64,000 bases of DNA from Hexactinellida sp. DTS-2022 (lineage: Eukaryota; Porifera; Hexactinellida). Positions 48,111-59,601 of the stretch are shown here, piece by piece. Within the stretch, counting starts at the first letter, position 1, and each line of letters opens with the position of its first letter. Location of the stretch: assembly GCA_028753945.1 (NCBI GenBank), contig JAPNXP010000014.1:2294001-2358000 (forward strand). The letters run 5' to 3'. The position numbers and the translations under genes are program-made. The notes beneath the pieces are model-generated. The model saw only the letters and a list, made by a program, of their open reading frames with translations. It did no database searches and was not told where the DNA came from.

Positions 48111-48333
48111 ATAATTTGACAAATAAACTCTAATCTGGCTCAGAATGTGAAGAAAATCAGTACTGGAATAAGACCGAATGGAATGAGAGCGAAACCCAGC
48201 TCATTCCACACGATCAGTAAATAACGCTTCTATTAAATTTTCACCATCACACATATATCAAAAACCTTGTGAACAATTGTATAGTGATTTCTTATCACCC
48301 TAGTAATAGAAGAACACCAAAGGTATACTACTA

Positions 48334-48775
48334 CAGTAGAACCTCCCCAATCCGGGCAGCTCGTCCGGAGGGTGCCCGGATCTTAGAATTTGCCCGGATC
48401 TCGGAAATAATCATAATTTCTATTGTATAATCAACTAGTGTTTATGTTTTGATGTATCAATACCTGTTGTCTGACCTGATACGCGCCTCCGACATCTGAT
48501 CTTGGTATAAGTTTACCCAAAGAAGTCCATAAATTTCGAATATGAATCGTATTTAAAGTAGCGAGATTTACCATATGGCCAAATCCAAACCAATATTTAC
48601 AGCGCAGATGAGGGTACTTTTAGTAACATGTTTGACATACAAATCTGCAAAGATAAACTATATTTGGGGCTAATTCCCAGAAAAATGGCGAATTAATTTT
48701 GAACTTATACAAAAATATTGCCCGGTTTAAGGAGGTGCCCGGTTCTGAGAGGTCCGGATCTGGGAGGTTCTACTG
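48334..48775. mobile_element. pogo/Tc1-type MITE, 442 bp, TA TSD
   Basis: Ends CAGTAGAACCTCCCCAATCC and, inverted, CAGTAGAACCTCCCAGATCC, with TA flanks. GCCCGGAT motifs are repeated inside both ends. It lies between the left repeat and the gene of the MULE element. Confidence 0.88.
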
Positions 48776-48882
48776 TACATGTTAAATGTCAATATCTTAA
48801 TTTGGCTTCTCAAGAACTATATTGAGGACATATATAATGAACAGACTCAATTTCCTTTATTCATCGAATAATTTCTCTTCTT

Positions 48883-50500
48883 ATGGCAAACTACTATGTT
48901 TTGGAAGGCAATCGGAGAGGCTCTCTGGTTTATCGAAATGGTACACATACATATATCAAAGACAAGGATAGCGACGTTATTAGATACTTAAGATGTGTTA
49001 AGTACAATATGGATGCCCCGGTAGTGCAAAGTTAGATTTATACTTACGTATATGTTTTCTCAATAGTAGGAGATCATGAAAATCACGAATCATTTGAAAG
49101 AGATATAGAGGTAATGAATCTAAAATCAAAACTCAAACGAAAGGCAGAATATTCGCAAGAATCACTTAGAGAAATATTCTATGATGAAGTAAATCAATCT
49201 CCTGTTGCTGGATATATCAGCTTTCCCCAATTAGAGAATACAATGTACACAATACGACTATATACACCTCATGTTCCCTTAAATGCCCAAAATGCGATAT
49301 CTCCAATGGAAGTTGCGATGACGAGTACAAAAAATATTGTCCATTTCTATTGAAGAATCATCACAGGATGAATTTGCAATTGCATTCATGAGCCCAAAAT
49401 GGCAAAGTTACATTCTTCCTACTGATCAAACAGAGGTGCAAGCAGAAGCCACATTTTTTGTAGTACCTAAACAATTTTATCAATTACTGAATATATTTCT
49501 AAAGTACAAGGATCAATCACTACCTGCTATTCATATTCTCATGTCAAAAAATACGGGAAGATTATACGTATGATAGAATTGTTGCAAAGTGAAAGAAATT
49601 CTTCCTTTCATTGCGACTCTCATCAAACTGACTATGAAAACGCTTTATATGATTATTTTGCTAAGAATTATCCTCAAGCGAGGGTAAGTGGTTGTCTATT
49701 CCATTATGCAAGAGGGCTAGGCTATATAAAACTGGAATTGTCAAAAATGGGTTATCAAATTACTATGCTAGAAATCAAGAATTTCGACAATGGGTAGTAC
49801 AACTAATGTGTTTACAATTACTTCCTTCTGATTCTATTGTTCCTACATTCAACCATCTTAAAGAAGAGAAACATTTGATGCCTCAATTAGAGAATGACAA
49901 TTTGAAAAAGTTCTTAGATTATCTTGAACGTTATTGGCTTGGTCAAGTCGATCCTTCTAGAATCTCAGTATTTCAGGTTGAAAAACGAACTACAAATAAT
50001 CTTGAGAGCTTCCATTCAAATCTCATGAACCAAATTACTGGGATTTCATCAAGAAGTTAAACAAAATAATTCAAACGGCCGAAATTGATATCGATAGAAT
50101 CGATAATGACATTCCTATTCGCCGCAAAAGGAGGACAGTAGTAATTAGGAAAGAACAGATTATTTTTGATCTTCAGCATCTATTAATTAACGGGGAGATA
50201 ACTGTGAGAAATTATTTAAGAGTTTTAACTCATCATTACAAAACCCAGTTTCAGAATGTTGATGAGATTGACATACCGATTGAATATGAAGAAATACGTC
50301 AATCTTTGAATTGAGATTTGAGAAGATAATTTTGCTCGATTATGCAGAGTCTATTGACTAATGTATCAGATACCTTACTATTGCCATGCCGACATGCTCA
50401 AATGTGTTCCTGCTACACGGAACAATTAGTAACTGGGAATCGAACAGTTGCCCTATCTGTCATGAACCCATTGAGGAATATCTAAAAAATTATTTATAAT
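48883..50500 (+). pseudogene. FLYWCH zinc finger - MULE transposase - RING-like protein
   Basis: 48883-49035: YVLEGNRRGSLVYRNGTHTY and IRYLRCVKYNMDAP, an FLYWCH-like domain, then DHENHESFERDIEVMNLKSK. 49114-49350: N-terminal domain with KRKAEYSQESLREIFYDEV. 49370-50060: MULE core with EATFFVVPKQFYQLLNIF, HILMSKNTGRLY, TDYENALYDYFAKNYPQARV, GCLFHYARGL and RTTNNLESFHSNLMNQI; the Asp expected in the first block reads Glu-Ala. 50070-50314: IIQTAEIDIDRIDNDIPIRR and a charged tail. 50349-50500: LCRVY, NVSDTLLLPCRHAQMCSCYT, and after a shift CPICHEPIEEYLKNYL, close to the RING of IAP-type ligases. Frameshifts near 49340, 49565, 49720, 50310, 50365 and 50450. Confidence 0.78.
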
Positions 50501-50510
50501 GACGTGTTTA

Positions 50511-50600
50511 GATTGTCATTTCACATAGTTACTAGTTAACATTTTTCATTCCACATAGTTACTAGTTTAGATTTTCATTACACATAGTATACTCACTGTT
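50511..50600. repeat. Tandem repeat, about 33-bp unit, three copies
   Basis: CACATAGTTACTAGTT is repeated twice and then CACATAGTATACTCAC, each preceded by ATTTTTCATT-type sequence. Just after the MULE gene. Confidence 0.7.
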
Positions 50601-51268
50601 CAGATTTTTCCTCCCTAATTATATTAGCACATTCATCAATTGATTTTAATTGTATTGTTCCAGTCCTAAATATTATTCGTTCTTATTCCATTCAGTCTTA
50701 TTCCAGTACTGATTTTATTTCGCTCTCATTACATTCGGTCTTATTCTAGTCAGGCTAGGAAAATTTATGATTTATTTGATTTTTTTGGGAAATTAAAATC
50801 ATTGATTTGAATGAACATAACTCAAATTATATAATAGGTATTCAATTTAGAATTTTGCAGTAAGTATACTTTGTAATATTACGTCGAAATAACTCTGATT
50901 GCAATAGGTATCACCATTTTCAAATAGTAAAAATCAACTTTAAATCAATTGATTTTGATTTTGATTTTATTTAAAAAAATCATTATTTTACCATTCCTGA
51001 TTCTAGTACTGATTTTCTTTCGCTCTAATTCCGTTCGGTCTTATTCCAGTACTGATTTTCTTTCGGTTTTTTTGCATTCGGCCTTGTTCCATTCGTTCTT
51101 ATTCAGGTTTCCCTTTCAAACACAGCCTTGATTCCTATTCTGTTTAACAAGTAAACTCTGTTTTGCAGCATTCTTATCGATGTTAATTGCAAGTTCAGCA
51201 TTGCGGTGGATACCACATACATTGTGCTTCTGAAATCCATCACGACCATCCTTGAAATTGTTCCATCC

Positions 51269-51326
51269 ATTAACGTTATCTTAGGAAAAGGCATATGCAT
51301 ATGCCTTTTCCTAAGATAACGTTAAT
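51269..51326. repeat. Perfect 58-bp palindrome without spacer
   Basis: ATTAACGTTATCTTAGG, then AAAAGGCATATG to the centre between 51297 and 51298, mirrored exactly to 51326. It breaks at the next base on each side. Confidence 0.92.
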
Positions 51327-51445
51327 AGATATATGCTCACATTAATTCATGTCAGCAGGTTTTAGGCTACAATGATCAAATGCCCAATTGCAAATGATGC
51401 AATATATTACTTTAAGATTTATGCTCTTCTGGATAGAATGACCAC

Positions 51446-51652
51446 CAGTGATGTTTTGGGGGGGGGCTCGGGGGGGCGCGCCTCCCCACTTATTTCGCTA
51501 GGAGGGGGCCTTATATCCCAGGGGGGGCGATCCTTCCTATTAGTTATCTATAGATTCATTATTGGGGCCGTTTTCACCTATGTTTTCTAAGATAATGCTA
51601 AATTTGAAAGGGAGCGCCCCCTCACTTCTTTTTTTTGCAAAACACCTTACTG
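51446..51652. mobile_element. hAT MITE, 207 bp, TSD ATGACCAC
   Basis: Ends CAGTGATGTTTTGGGGG and, inverted, CAGTAAGGTGTTTTGC. Perfect 8-bp flanks ATGACCAC (51438-51445, 51653-51660). GC-rich interior with GGGGGGGCG runs. Confidence 0.87.
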
Positions 51653-52084
51653 ATGACCACTTCCAGATTTTGGCATTGAAATAGAAAGTCCTTGAATCGA
51701 ATGATCTTCTAGGAGAGGTAGTTCAATTAGCTCTATCTGCTCAGCATATGAAGTAGAAAGTTCATCTAAATTAGAAGACTTAGTCCATTGCCTGTCTGTT
51801 CTCGAAGGCTCTTCTCCGACATTGTACTAAACTCGTTATAATTATTTTAGTAATTTGGGTAAATGAATTATTTACCTAGTAACACAGATGACATGTCATT
51901 GTGAAAAAATAATAACAATTTTAATTTCACTAAGAACCAGTAGGTTTTTAAAATGTATTTTTACAATTTTGTGAATTAAATAGTTCGAATGGGTTGGTCG
52001 GAGTTGGGTGAATACCCAACACGCACTTAAAAATGCTGAGTCATCACAGATTATAATCTACTGTAACTTGAATATCTCTCAAAT

Positions 52085-52330
52085 ATAGTGAGCTAAATGG
52101 AAACTTCCAACTCACTAAGGGTTGTTGCCTTTTGAAATACCTTTCTTAAATAATTTAACACCTTCATAGTGATAATGACATGGCGAAAAAAATATTCAAA
52201 ATTGCAGCTGTGCCGCAGCATGTTCCTTTGGAAGCACCGAGGCACTATCAATAAACCACCACCAAAATATAGTGCCACCAAAGGAACATGCGTCGGCACA
52301 GCTGCAATTTTGGATTTTATTATTTATATT
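52085..52330. repeat. Dispersed repeat with long hairpin
   Basis: AAATTGCAGCTGTGCCG...GCATGTTCCTTTGG at 52200-52233 is mirrored by CCAAAGGAACATGCGTCGG with CACAGCTGCAATTTTG at 52276-52311. Parts recur at 36600-36775 (AGGGTTGTTACCTTCC, GATGATGACATGCCGAAG) and 61490-61570 (CACTATCAATAAACCACCA). Related flanking sequence is also at 35040-35180. Confidence 0.65.
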
Positions 52331-53723
52331 TTTATTTATTTATTTAGTTTTCTCCGTAGACGGTGCCCTGGCAGAGCTTTGTAGTTAGTTGATGGTCTGA
52401 AACTTGGCATGTAGGTGCGATGGGACCGTCTAATTTGCACCTGGGGTTACGATTTTTCATTAAAACTTTGTACACATTTTTAACACCTTTCAAAATTCTT
52501 TTGGTCCATAACTCAATTTTTTTTACTAAACCCCAATGTTTATTTCACTATTGGATTCATCTTCAAATTCTTCGTCTGATTGGGAGAAGAATATTTTTAA
52601 TAATGGGTTTAATTTCTGCCATAAATGGGGGTTGAAATTTCTTTGTTTACTCCCACTTCAATTTTAATAAAACTGTTAATCTAATTTCATTGTTTCAACT
52701 TGCGAAAATTATATTGATTTAACTTCTTAATTCTTTCACTATTGTTTCAACTTGCGATAATTAAATTGATTCAACCATAGCCTACTATACATATTTATTG
52801 CCTAAGAGTAACTTGTGGTTTTGGGCCAGGGATGCGTAAGCCGATATAATTATTAATCACCCATAATGTATTATATTTGACTATTATGTATTAATACATT
52901 TGAGTTATTGATGTTTTGATAGATTTTCTAGATAACTTTATTTATATTCTATTTCCCCTTTATTTGCGCATCTTTCTAACTCCTGTTATCTAAATTTTGC
53001 TAGCTGCTATTATTTTCGAATGCTTAACAATTGTTCTGCCCCAGGCTGCAGGAGCAATTACGACCCGAATGACAGAATTCCAGTTTTCAAGATGCCACTT
53101 GAGCCAGATGAACTGAAATACGCTTGGCTGCGAGCTCTACACAGAGAAGATGTTGATGAGCTGAAAGTAGTATATGTATGCTCGAATCATTTTAAAAAGA
53201 GGAAGATATCGAATATATGCATAGAGTCCCGAATGGGGACGGGAGTTATCGAGAGATGCCAAGAAGTCGTCCTAAGCTGAAAGAGGAAGCAGTGCCAGCT
53301 GTACTACCAGGATGTCCACTATATTATTCATCTCACTCTACCAACAAACGCAGCCGCCTCTCTCGAGATTGCAAGGATGACGAGCTCCTCAATCAATCGG
53401 CGACACTTAGTCTCAAGTCAGAAGTTGAAGAAAATGAAAGATTTAAGATCCAAAGTTTCCAGGAGTTACAAGATAAGTTACCTTTCTCTCTATACATAAA
53501 ACGTGGTCCTTATGGTACCCTGTTGAATTTACTTTAATTATTATGCGTCTTGGTTTTCATAATTGTAAAATTGAAGTTGATACGTACTTGTCAGTCGAAT
53601 TTGATTTATCCGTAAAGCTTATTTTAAAGGTGAAATGTTTTCAATTTCTCAAGTAACTTTGAGTGATATTCGACAACTTGTATCCATCCTTGATGAAATT
53701 TCCAATCCACCACCTTCTATATA

Positions 53724-54288
53724 CACTAACCATCCAAAAGTATTTGAACATTAGGGATTTTAATACACACACACATACTCATCCGGTAATTTAATAACTG
53801 CTATGTAAACTACTCTGAAATGACTATAAATATCATATTATAGATATATATATTAAAATATTGTGATTTCAATTAAATTTAGAAAATATTCACGATGTAG
53901 CATAAGTGTTTCTGCAACGTGCCACTTGTGGCATAAGTGGCACAAATGGAAATGTGGCTGTTTCACTGTAGAGAATATTCGGATTGATTTGAAATTATGT
54001 ACTTAGAGTAATTTAACTATGTGGAATTCAAATCTGCTATCAGAATTAATATAATAACATTACATCTTAATGATCACAAATTAATTATTTAATTAGCTAA
54101 TTATATATTTAATGAGTTTAACGCCTCCATAAAAATGTAAATTCGAAGATTTTGCTGTTTTATTATACTTTACATATTGTTTCATGTAATTTACCATCTT
54201 GTACAATATACTAATGTTATTAAGCTGGTATAACCTCAAATGTCTGAATACAAATTATTGCTGTCCAAATACTTTTGGCCGGTTAGTG
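53724..54288. mobile_element. Tc1-type MITE, 565 bp, TA TSD
   Basis: Ends CACTAACCATCCAAAAGTAT and, inverted, CACTAACCGGCCAAAAGTAT, flanked by TA. Removal with one TA lets the transposase frame read on from PPPSIYT into ETFPTSSNNA. Contains short AC and TA runs. Confidence 0.88.
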
Positions 54289-54810
54289 TACACTGAAACT
54301 TTTCCCACTAGTTCTAATAATGCATCTCATATCGCTTCCGCAGAACGTCATCTCCAACAAATTATTGATAATATGCATGAAACCAAATCCGATGACGAAC
54401 GATTCCTTATCCAGAGGTTTCTAGACTCAAATTTATTATTTGCCAACTTCAAAACAGTTTTGTCCCGAAAAATAGGCTGAGATATAACGTGTTAACCCAA
54501 ATTTTATCTCTGAAAACACATCTCATTTCACCTGTATCATGCCAGTATCTTCAGAGTATGTCCTGTCTATCTCTTCCGCACCCCAGTACATTACAAAAGT
54601 GTATTCATCCTTTGGTCTTGAAAACGAGTTCTTTACATTCCTTAAACAAGCTACACAATCATTCTCTCTGGAACAAAGACATGTTATTTTTCAAATGGAT
54701 GAGATTCATGTCAAATCCAATATTTCATATAAATGGGGTAAAATACTTTGTTCTAACTTTGATCCAGATAATCCTACCAAGACTGTTTTCGCGATTATGG
54801 TCACCAGGCT

Positions 54811-55459
54811 CAGTGGCGTTTCTAGGGGGGGGCGACCGCCCCCCCAGTTTTTTTGCTTGCCCCCCCATTTGCCCCCCCACTTTTTTAGGATTCACTTGAC
54901 TAATAATAATTTACCGTTGAAAATTACTATTTCGTATAAATAGAAATTTTCTCCCTTAATTACACATATTTTATTATACGGATTACTTATATGGAGCTCA
55001 GTTACTGTTAACTGAACCTCCATATAAGGATATTTGAATTCAAAAACACCCACAACCTCAGAAATCAAATTTAGACATAAATTTAAACCACTTCAGTTAC
55101 CCGTAACTCAGCTCCATATAAGCAAAAATTTTATTATATGTACCATATATCCATATCATTTTTTTATTATATTCATGCTTCAGTTTATAATACTATATAT
55201 CTGTAGTAGTCAACTTCGATAAATAATATATTCAACAGTTGTTAACTGCTAGCTTGCCACATTATATCAATAATTTTAGCAAATTAACTCAAAATATCAC
55301 ATCTCCTACTTCGTTTTTTAATATAATTAGTTAGAAACTAAATTCAAAGATGATTGTGTACGTTGTCTCATCATTTTAGATCAAACTTATAAGCCACCCC
55401 AGGATTATGTCTTGCCCCTCCTTTGCCCCCCCAGTTTCAAAATCCTAGATACGCCACTG
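54811..55459. mobile_element. hAT MITE, 649 bp, breaking the transposase core
   Basis: Ends CAGTGGCGTTTCTAGG and, inverted, CAGTGGCGTATCTAGG, then G- or C-rich runs. Flanks TCACCAGGCT and TCACCAGCT, an 8-9-bp duplication with one indel. It splits VFAIMVT from the SS-x-KK-x-S-x-IVRFLPC part of the core. Confidence 0.83.
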
Positions 55460-56721
55460 TCACCAGCTCGTAATAAGAAATTGTCTTCTATTGTTCGTTT
55501 TTTGCCATGTTCTTCTTTAACAGCTGAAAATGTATTCGTGATGTCGAAGAATGTGGCTTATTCGTTCAAATCATGTCTACCGACAACTATCCTCTTAATG
55601 TCAAACTTTTTAAATTGTTTTCCCCTATTGGCAAACTGAATGCAAAAGTACCACATCCTTGTGATATCAATAGAAATCTTTTCCTCACGTTTGACTTTGT
55701 ACATATTCTTAAAAGTGTTCGATTAATTAGTTAAATCAGCAATCTGATGGTAACTGTTTTCTTATCCGGATTTGAATTGTATTTGTATTGACCAGTGTAC
55801 CTATCCATTAAAAATATGTAATGCTTCTTTCCGTTACAGCCGTATGCTATATAACTCCGAGAGAGATAGCTTGGCAAAACTAGCTCCGCGTTTGACAGCT
55901 AAATCTTGCTATTCCAGCCTTGAACGTCAGAATGTTAAGTTGGTTTTGAAAGTAGTTCATGAATCCACCATTGCTGGTTTAGCCATACAGAATGAACAAC
56001 GATCTCCAGCATTTAAATCCAAACTTCTGACTTTGTTGGGATTCTCTTATCTCTTTGGAAATCTTTAACGTTTACATGCCCTATAAACATGTTCGTTTGA
56101 ATGATCCTATGTCTAAACCTCTAACATTTAATGATGGGCGATTTATCTTTCTGACACGAATTGTTTATTCGTTAGATGTTTGGCAGTCACTGCCCGAGAA
56201 AGGTGGTAAATTGAGCAAACAGACATTTACAAGCTTAAAACATGCATGTCATGTGTTACTCCAGATAACAAATTTTCTAACAGAGACCTGTGGTTATTCC
56301 TACTTATTAACATCATTCTTACAGACAGACCAATTAGAACACCATTCTTACAGACAGACCAATTAGAACACCATTTTGGGCTGTATCGTATGATGTCAGG
56401 AACAAATTTCCATGTTTCATATCTGCAAATCTTAGAATCAGAGCGCCGTCTTAAAGTATCTAACATCCTAAGCATGTTTTCCAGTCAAACTGTTTATAGC
56501 ACATTTTCTTTTCAAGAGTTCATTCACTCTTTTTAATCTTTGGGAAGTGCAGACAATTTCAGATCTTTCTGATATTGAGTGTAATATACAGGTACTTCAA
56601 TCCTTAACCTTTATTGCTGGCTACTCAGTACACCAATACTTAAATCATAGTCAGCCTTGTCGTATTTGTCGGGATATTTTAACTTTTGATAGGGATCTAC
56701 TTGTCGATGAACCCTCTACTC

Positions 56722-57958
56722 CAGGGGTCGGCAACCCTTGGCACGCGTGCCACTTATGGCACGCGAAGTACTTTTCACGGCACGCTAAGTGATTTACTCA
56801 AACTCTTCCTTGTCGACGATTTTCAGGTTAATCTGTTTTTTGCCAACCTAAACACATTAGTTTTAACTCCAATAAAGTTTATTACTTGTAATTAAATACA
56901 TGAGAGATAGAACTGTCATGGAATTTTGGTCCGCTTGGAAAATTGGTACGGATAGACAAAGATTATCATGGATAAATGGTCACAACCTGAAATTTTTTGT
57001 TCCACCATGGGTTGAATATGTAATAAGTAGAGAATAAAGTGCTGAACTGTTTTAACGAGGTTTAAGCGCGTACGACTGGAAAAGAATTGATTAGTCGGTT
57101 TGGAGGGTCAGTCATGAGAGCAAGGCTGGATTCGGTAAACCGGCTAACCGGTTAACCGTTGCTGACATCGGTTAACGGTTAGAGATTTTATTAACCAGTT
57201 AGCCGGTCTGTTGAATAACAGCTGAGTTATTGGGAAATTAATGTATAAAGACAAATAAAGTATTAAATTTTTTTGAATTTTATCAGAATTTGTAGTCCTA
57301 ATCCATTTCTCATCACCACTTAATAAATTTAATAGGACAACATTGATTTAAACCTAAAGCACGAAATGTATCAGTCAATATACTTATGCAGTTATACTTT
57401 ATACACCTGAGTCTTATTCTGTAGTATAATCAATTTTTTTAGAGGATTTATTGTATTGAGTAGGATGGGCGGTTAACCGGTTAACCGTGGCGAGAAATCG
57501 AATTGAAACCGTTGCCTCAGATCGGTTAGCCAACCCCACCCTTGATGAGAGGAAGAAAGTACCAGGCCAAAGTTACTCTGCAAAAATGGTGCTAGGACCA
57601 TTTTTCCATGGAATATTGTTCCTAAGACCATTTTTCCAAGGAAATAGGTATCCGGACCAATTCTTTCGGGGAAATTTGCTCCGAGTGCCCATTATTCCAT
57701 GGAAAAATGGTCCTATGACCAAAACTCAATGAAATACTGGTCCCATCGCGGGTCGAAATATTTCAGACCTGGACCATTTTTTCCATCGAATATTGGCCCA
57801 CCGAACCAAATTTTTCTGGTAAATTGGTACGGGGGCAATTTTTGGGACAAATTTTCCAGTGACAGAACTATGAGGATTATATTTGGCTCGGAAGGTCATA
57901 GATATGTTGACATTATAGGTAAACTGGCACACTTCATTCAAAAGGTTGCCGACCCCTG
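56722..57958. mobile_element. Non-autonomous hAT element, 1237 bp, TSD CTCTACTC
   Basis: Ends CAGGGGTCGGCAACCC and, inverted, CAGGGGTCGGCAACC. Perfect 8-bp duplication CTCTACTC (56714-56721, 57959-57966). Inside are copies of GGACCATTTTTCCATGGAA-type sequence and clusters of GGTTAACCGGTTAACCG. Open frames across it are not genes. Removal rejoins VDEPST to LSQFKLLELSDRG. Confidence 0.88.
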
Positions 57959-58411
57959 CTCTACTCTATCTCAATTCAAACTATTAGAACTCTCCGATCG
58001 CGGAATATTGAAATACCCTACCGAGGTAGTCCTAGAATCCATTGTTACTTCTTTGAAGATCCTAATCTGCATAGAAAATGATAGCGAGCTCATGCCGGCG
58101 TTTGTCAAATGTCCATCAAGGAAAAATCTAACCTTGAATGTAATTTTAGAAGCCGATTATTGCCAGTCGTGGAGAAAGCAATGTCCATCTTGTACTGTAA
58201 GTGGTTTCTATATTCTCAGAAGCTTATATTTGTAGCTGGGAATTGTTTTTTAGCTAATATGGTTAAAAATTACAACTCAATGGTAATTTCCAGAGCAACG
58301 GAGAAACGAAAATTAAATAAATCACTAACATCATGTATTCTAATTACTTTTCCTTGTTTATATTATGCCGTTCCTTTGTTTATTCTTTTTGATTCATGTT
58401 TATCTTCATAA

Positions 58412-59570
58412 TATAATATTAGAGTAGACGAGTACAAAGTAAACGAGTTGGAGAGGGAAGCTGATATTGGAAAGATGTTATACGTATATAGAAGTTCAAT
58501 GAAAAACCGACGTCCTGATATAGAGTTTATATTACTTTTTGTGAATTTATTTGATTGTCCTCTGTGATGTTACAGTTAGGGTTTGCAATCCCGGAATCCC
58601 TATACATTTTCTCCCGGGATTCGAAGACCAATCCCGGGATTCAATAAAGTACTAGGAATCCTGATCAATTTGTTGTTGTTAAGTGCTAACCACGTTCCAT
58701 TAATGCGAATCCTTTGATTTCATAATTAGATGTGTGAACTTAAGGAGATAGCCCCTTGAAAAAATTTTTTAATTGATTTCAAGTTTGATAGCGTTTTTGG
58801 ACTATACTATGTAGTAGTAGTTTACCTGGAAAATATAATTGATTTACCTTGCATTATTATAGAGTTATTTACTATAATATAATTTATCCTAAATGAATCC
58901 ATATAGCCGTTGCCCAGTGATATCAATTCAACAGTAAACAGCTAACTTAGTTTGAGGTTGTATTTCAGCTATAATAGTATATGATTGAATGACCATAGTA
59001 GGCTTTTGTTGAATTTTTAATTAATTCATTTTTTATGAAGATTTTTCATAAATATGTGTAATATTGTTGGCCAATTTCACTAACTAAATTATTATCAATT
59101 TCTATATCTATAAAATGTGTGTTCTAAAACTGCTATCTTACTCTACATACGATAAGGAGCAACTTTGCAATTGATTTTGAGTCTCTATCTTTTATATTTT
59201 TTGAGATAACACTGGGCAACGACCATCTTTTGAGGGAGAAAAATCTTTTGGACAAGATGACGACACTCACCCACTTCTGAGGACTTTCGTCAACCAAAAA
59301 TTGACTTACGTCACCAAAAATTATCGGATTCAAATTTACTTCATATTCAAGAGGTTTACACATCCTTAAACACGATGCTCATCAAGAATTATCATATATG
59401 ATTCCAGGTGTTTGCTATTAATTAATCACAGTAGAATCCGAAATGATATATTATAACCAATATATATATGTATTGTATTGTATTCATAAAATACTAATAT
59501 ATATACTACAAATTAGAACTACATTATCTGATTTCCATTGATTACGTATATTATTACATAATGGCAGAAA
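58412..59570. other. No recognisable feature
   Basis: AT-rich spacer between the P-like and hAT genes. A short CCCGGGATTC inverted pair at 58613-58637 (TCTCCCGGGATTCGAAGACC, CAATCCCGGGATT) is the only structure seen. Confidence 0.5.
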
Positions 59571-59601
59571 ATATTTTTCGAGAATTTGAAGGAGCTGAGA
59601 T

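Larger units (their letters stand above)
48159..51115 (+). mobile_element. MULE element copy 1
   Basis: On the left, CAGTACTGGAATAAGACCGA then ATGGAATGAGAGCGAAA; on the right, inverted and repeated several times between 50690 and 51115, TCGGTCTTATTCCAGTACTG with TTTCTTTCGCTCTAATTCC. These bracket a FLYWCH-MULE-RING gene. Precise ends and TSD could not be fixed because the terminal repeats are multiplied. Confidence 0.6.
53020..58340 (+). pseudogene. THAP-domain P-like transposase interrupted by MITEs
   Basis: THAP: MLNNCSAPGCRSNYDP, YAWLRALHREDVDELK, VVYVCSNHFK, a two-base excess near 53196, then EDIEYMHRVPNGDGSYREMP and VLPGCPLYYSS. From 53640: VTLSDIRQLVSILDEI, interrupted by the 53724 insertion, then ASHIASAERHLQQIIDNM. 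Core from 54489: ILSLKTHLIS, CLSLPHPSTLQK, shift, SSFGLENEFFTFLKQATQSF, IFQMDEIHVKSNISYKWGK, VFAIMV, interrupted at 54811. After 55460: MSTDNYPLNVKLFKLFSPIG, DFVHILKS, then LAKLAPRLTAKSCYSS, FTSLKHACHVLLQIT, DQLEHHFGLYRMMSGTNFH, interrupted at 56722, then LLELSDRGILKYPTEVVLES. A 27-bp tandem duplication lies at about 56318-56375. No function remains. Confidence 0.85.
52786..58411 (+). mobile_element. P-like (THAP) element broken by three MITEs
   Basis: Left terminus CATAGCCTACTATACATA with GGCCAGGGATGCGTAAGCC inside. The gene runs from 53020 to about 58340. I could not find a convincing right terminus; CATAGTAGGCT near 58991 is in the wrong arrangement. The right limit given is only the end of recognisable coding sequence. 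Confidence 0.7.

Noticed and set aside
58985-58998. CATAGTAGGCT as a right end for the 52.8-kb P-like element
   Set aside because: The terminus should read GTAGGCTATG; the order here is different and no TSD matches the left flank.
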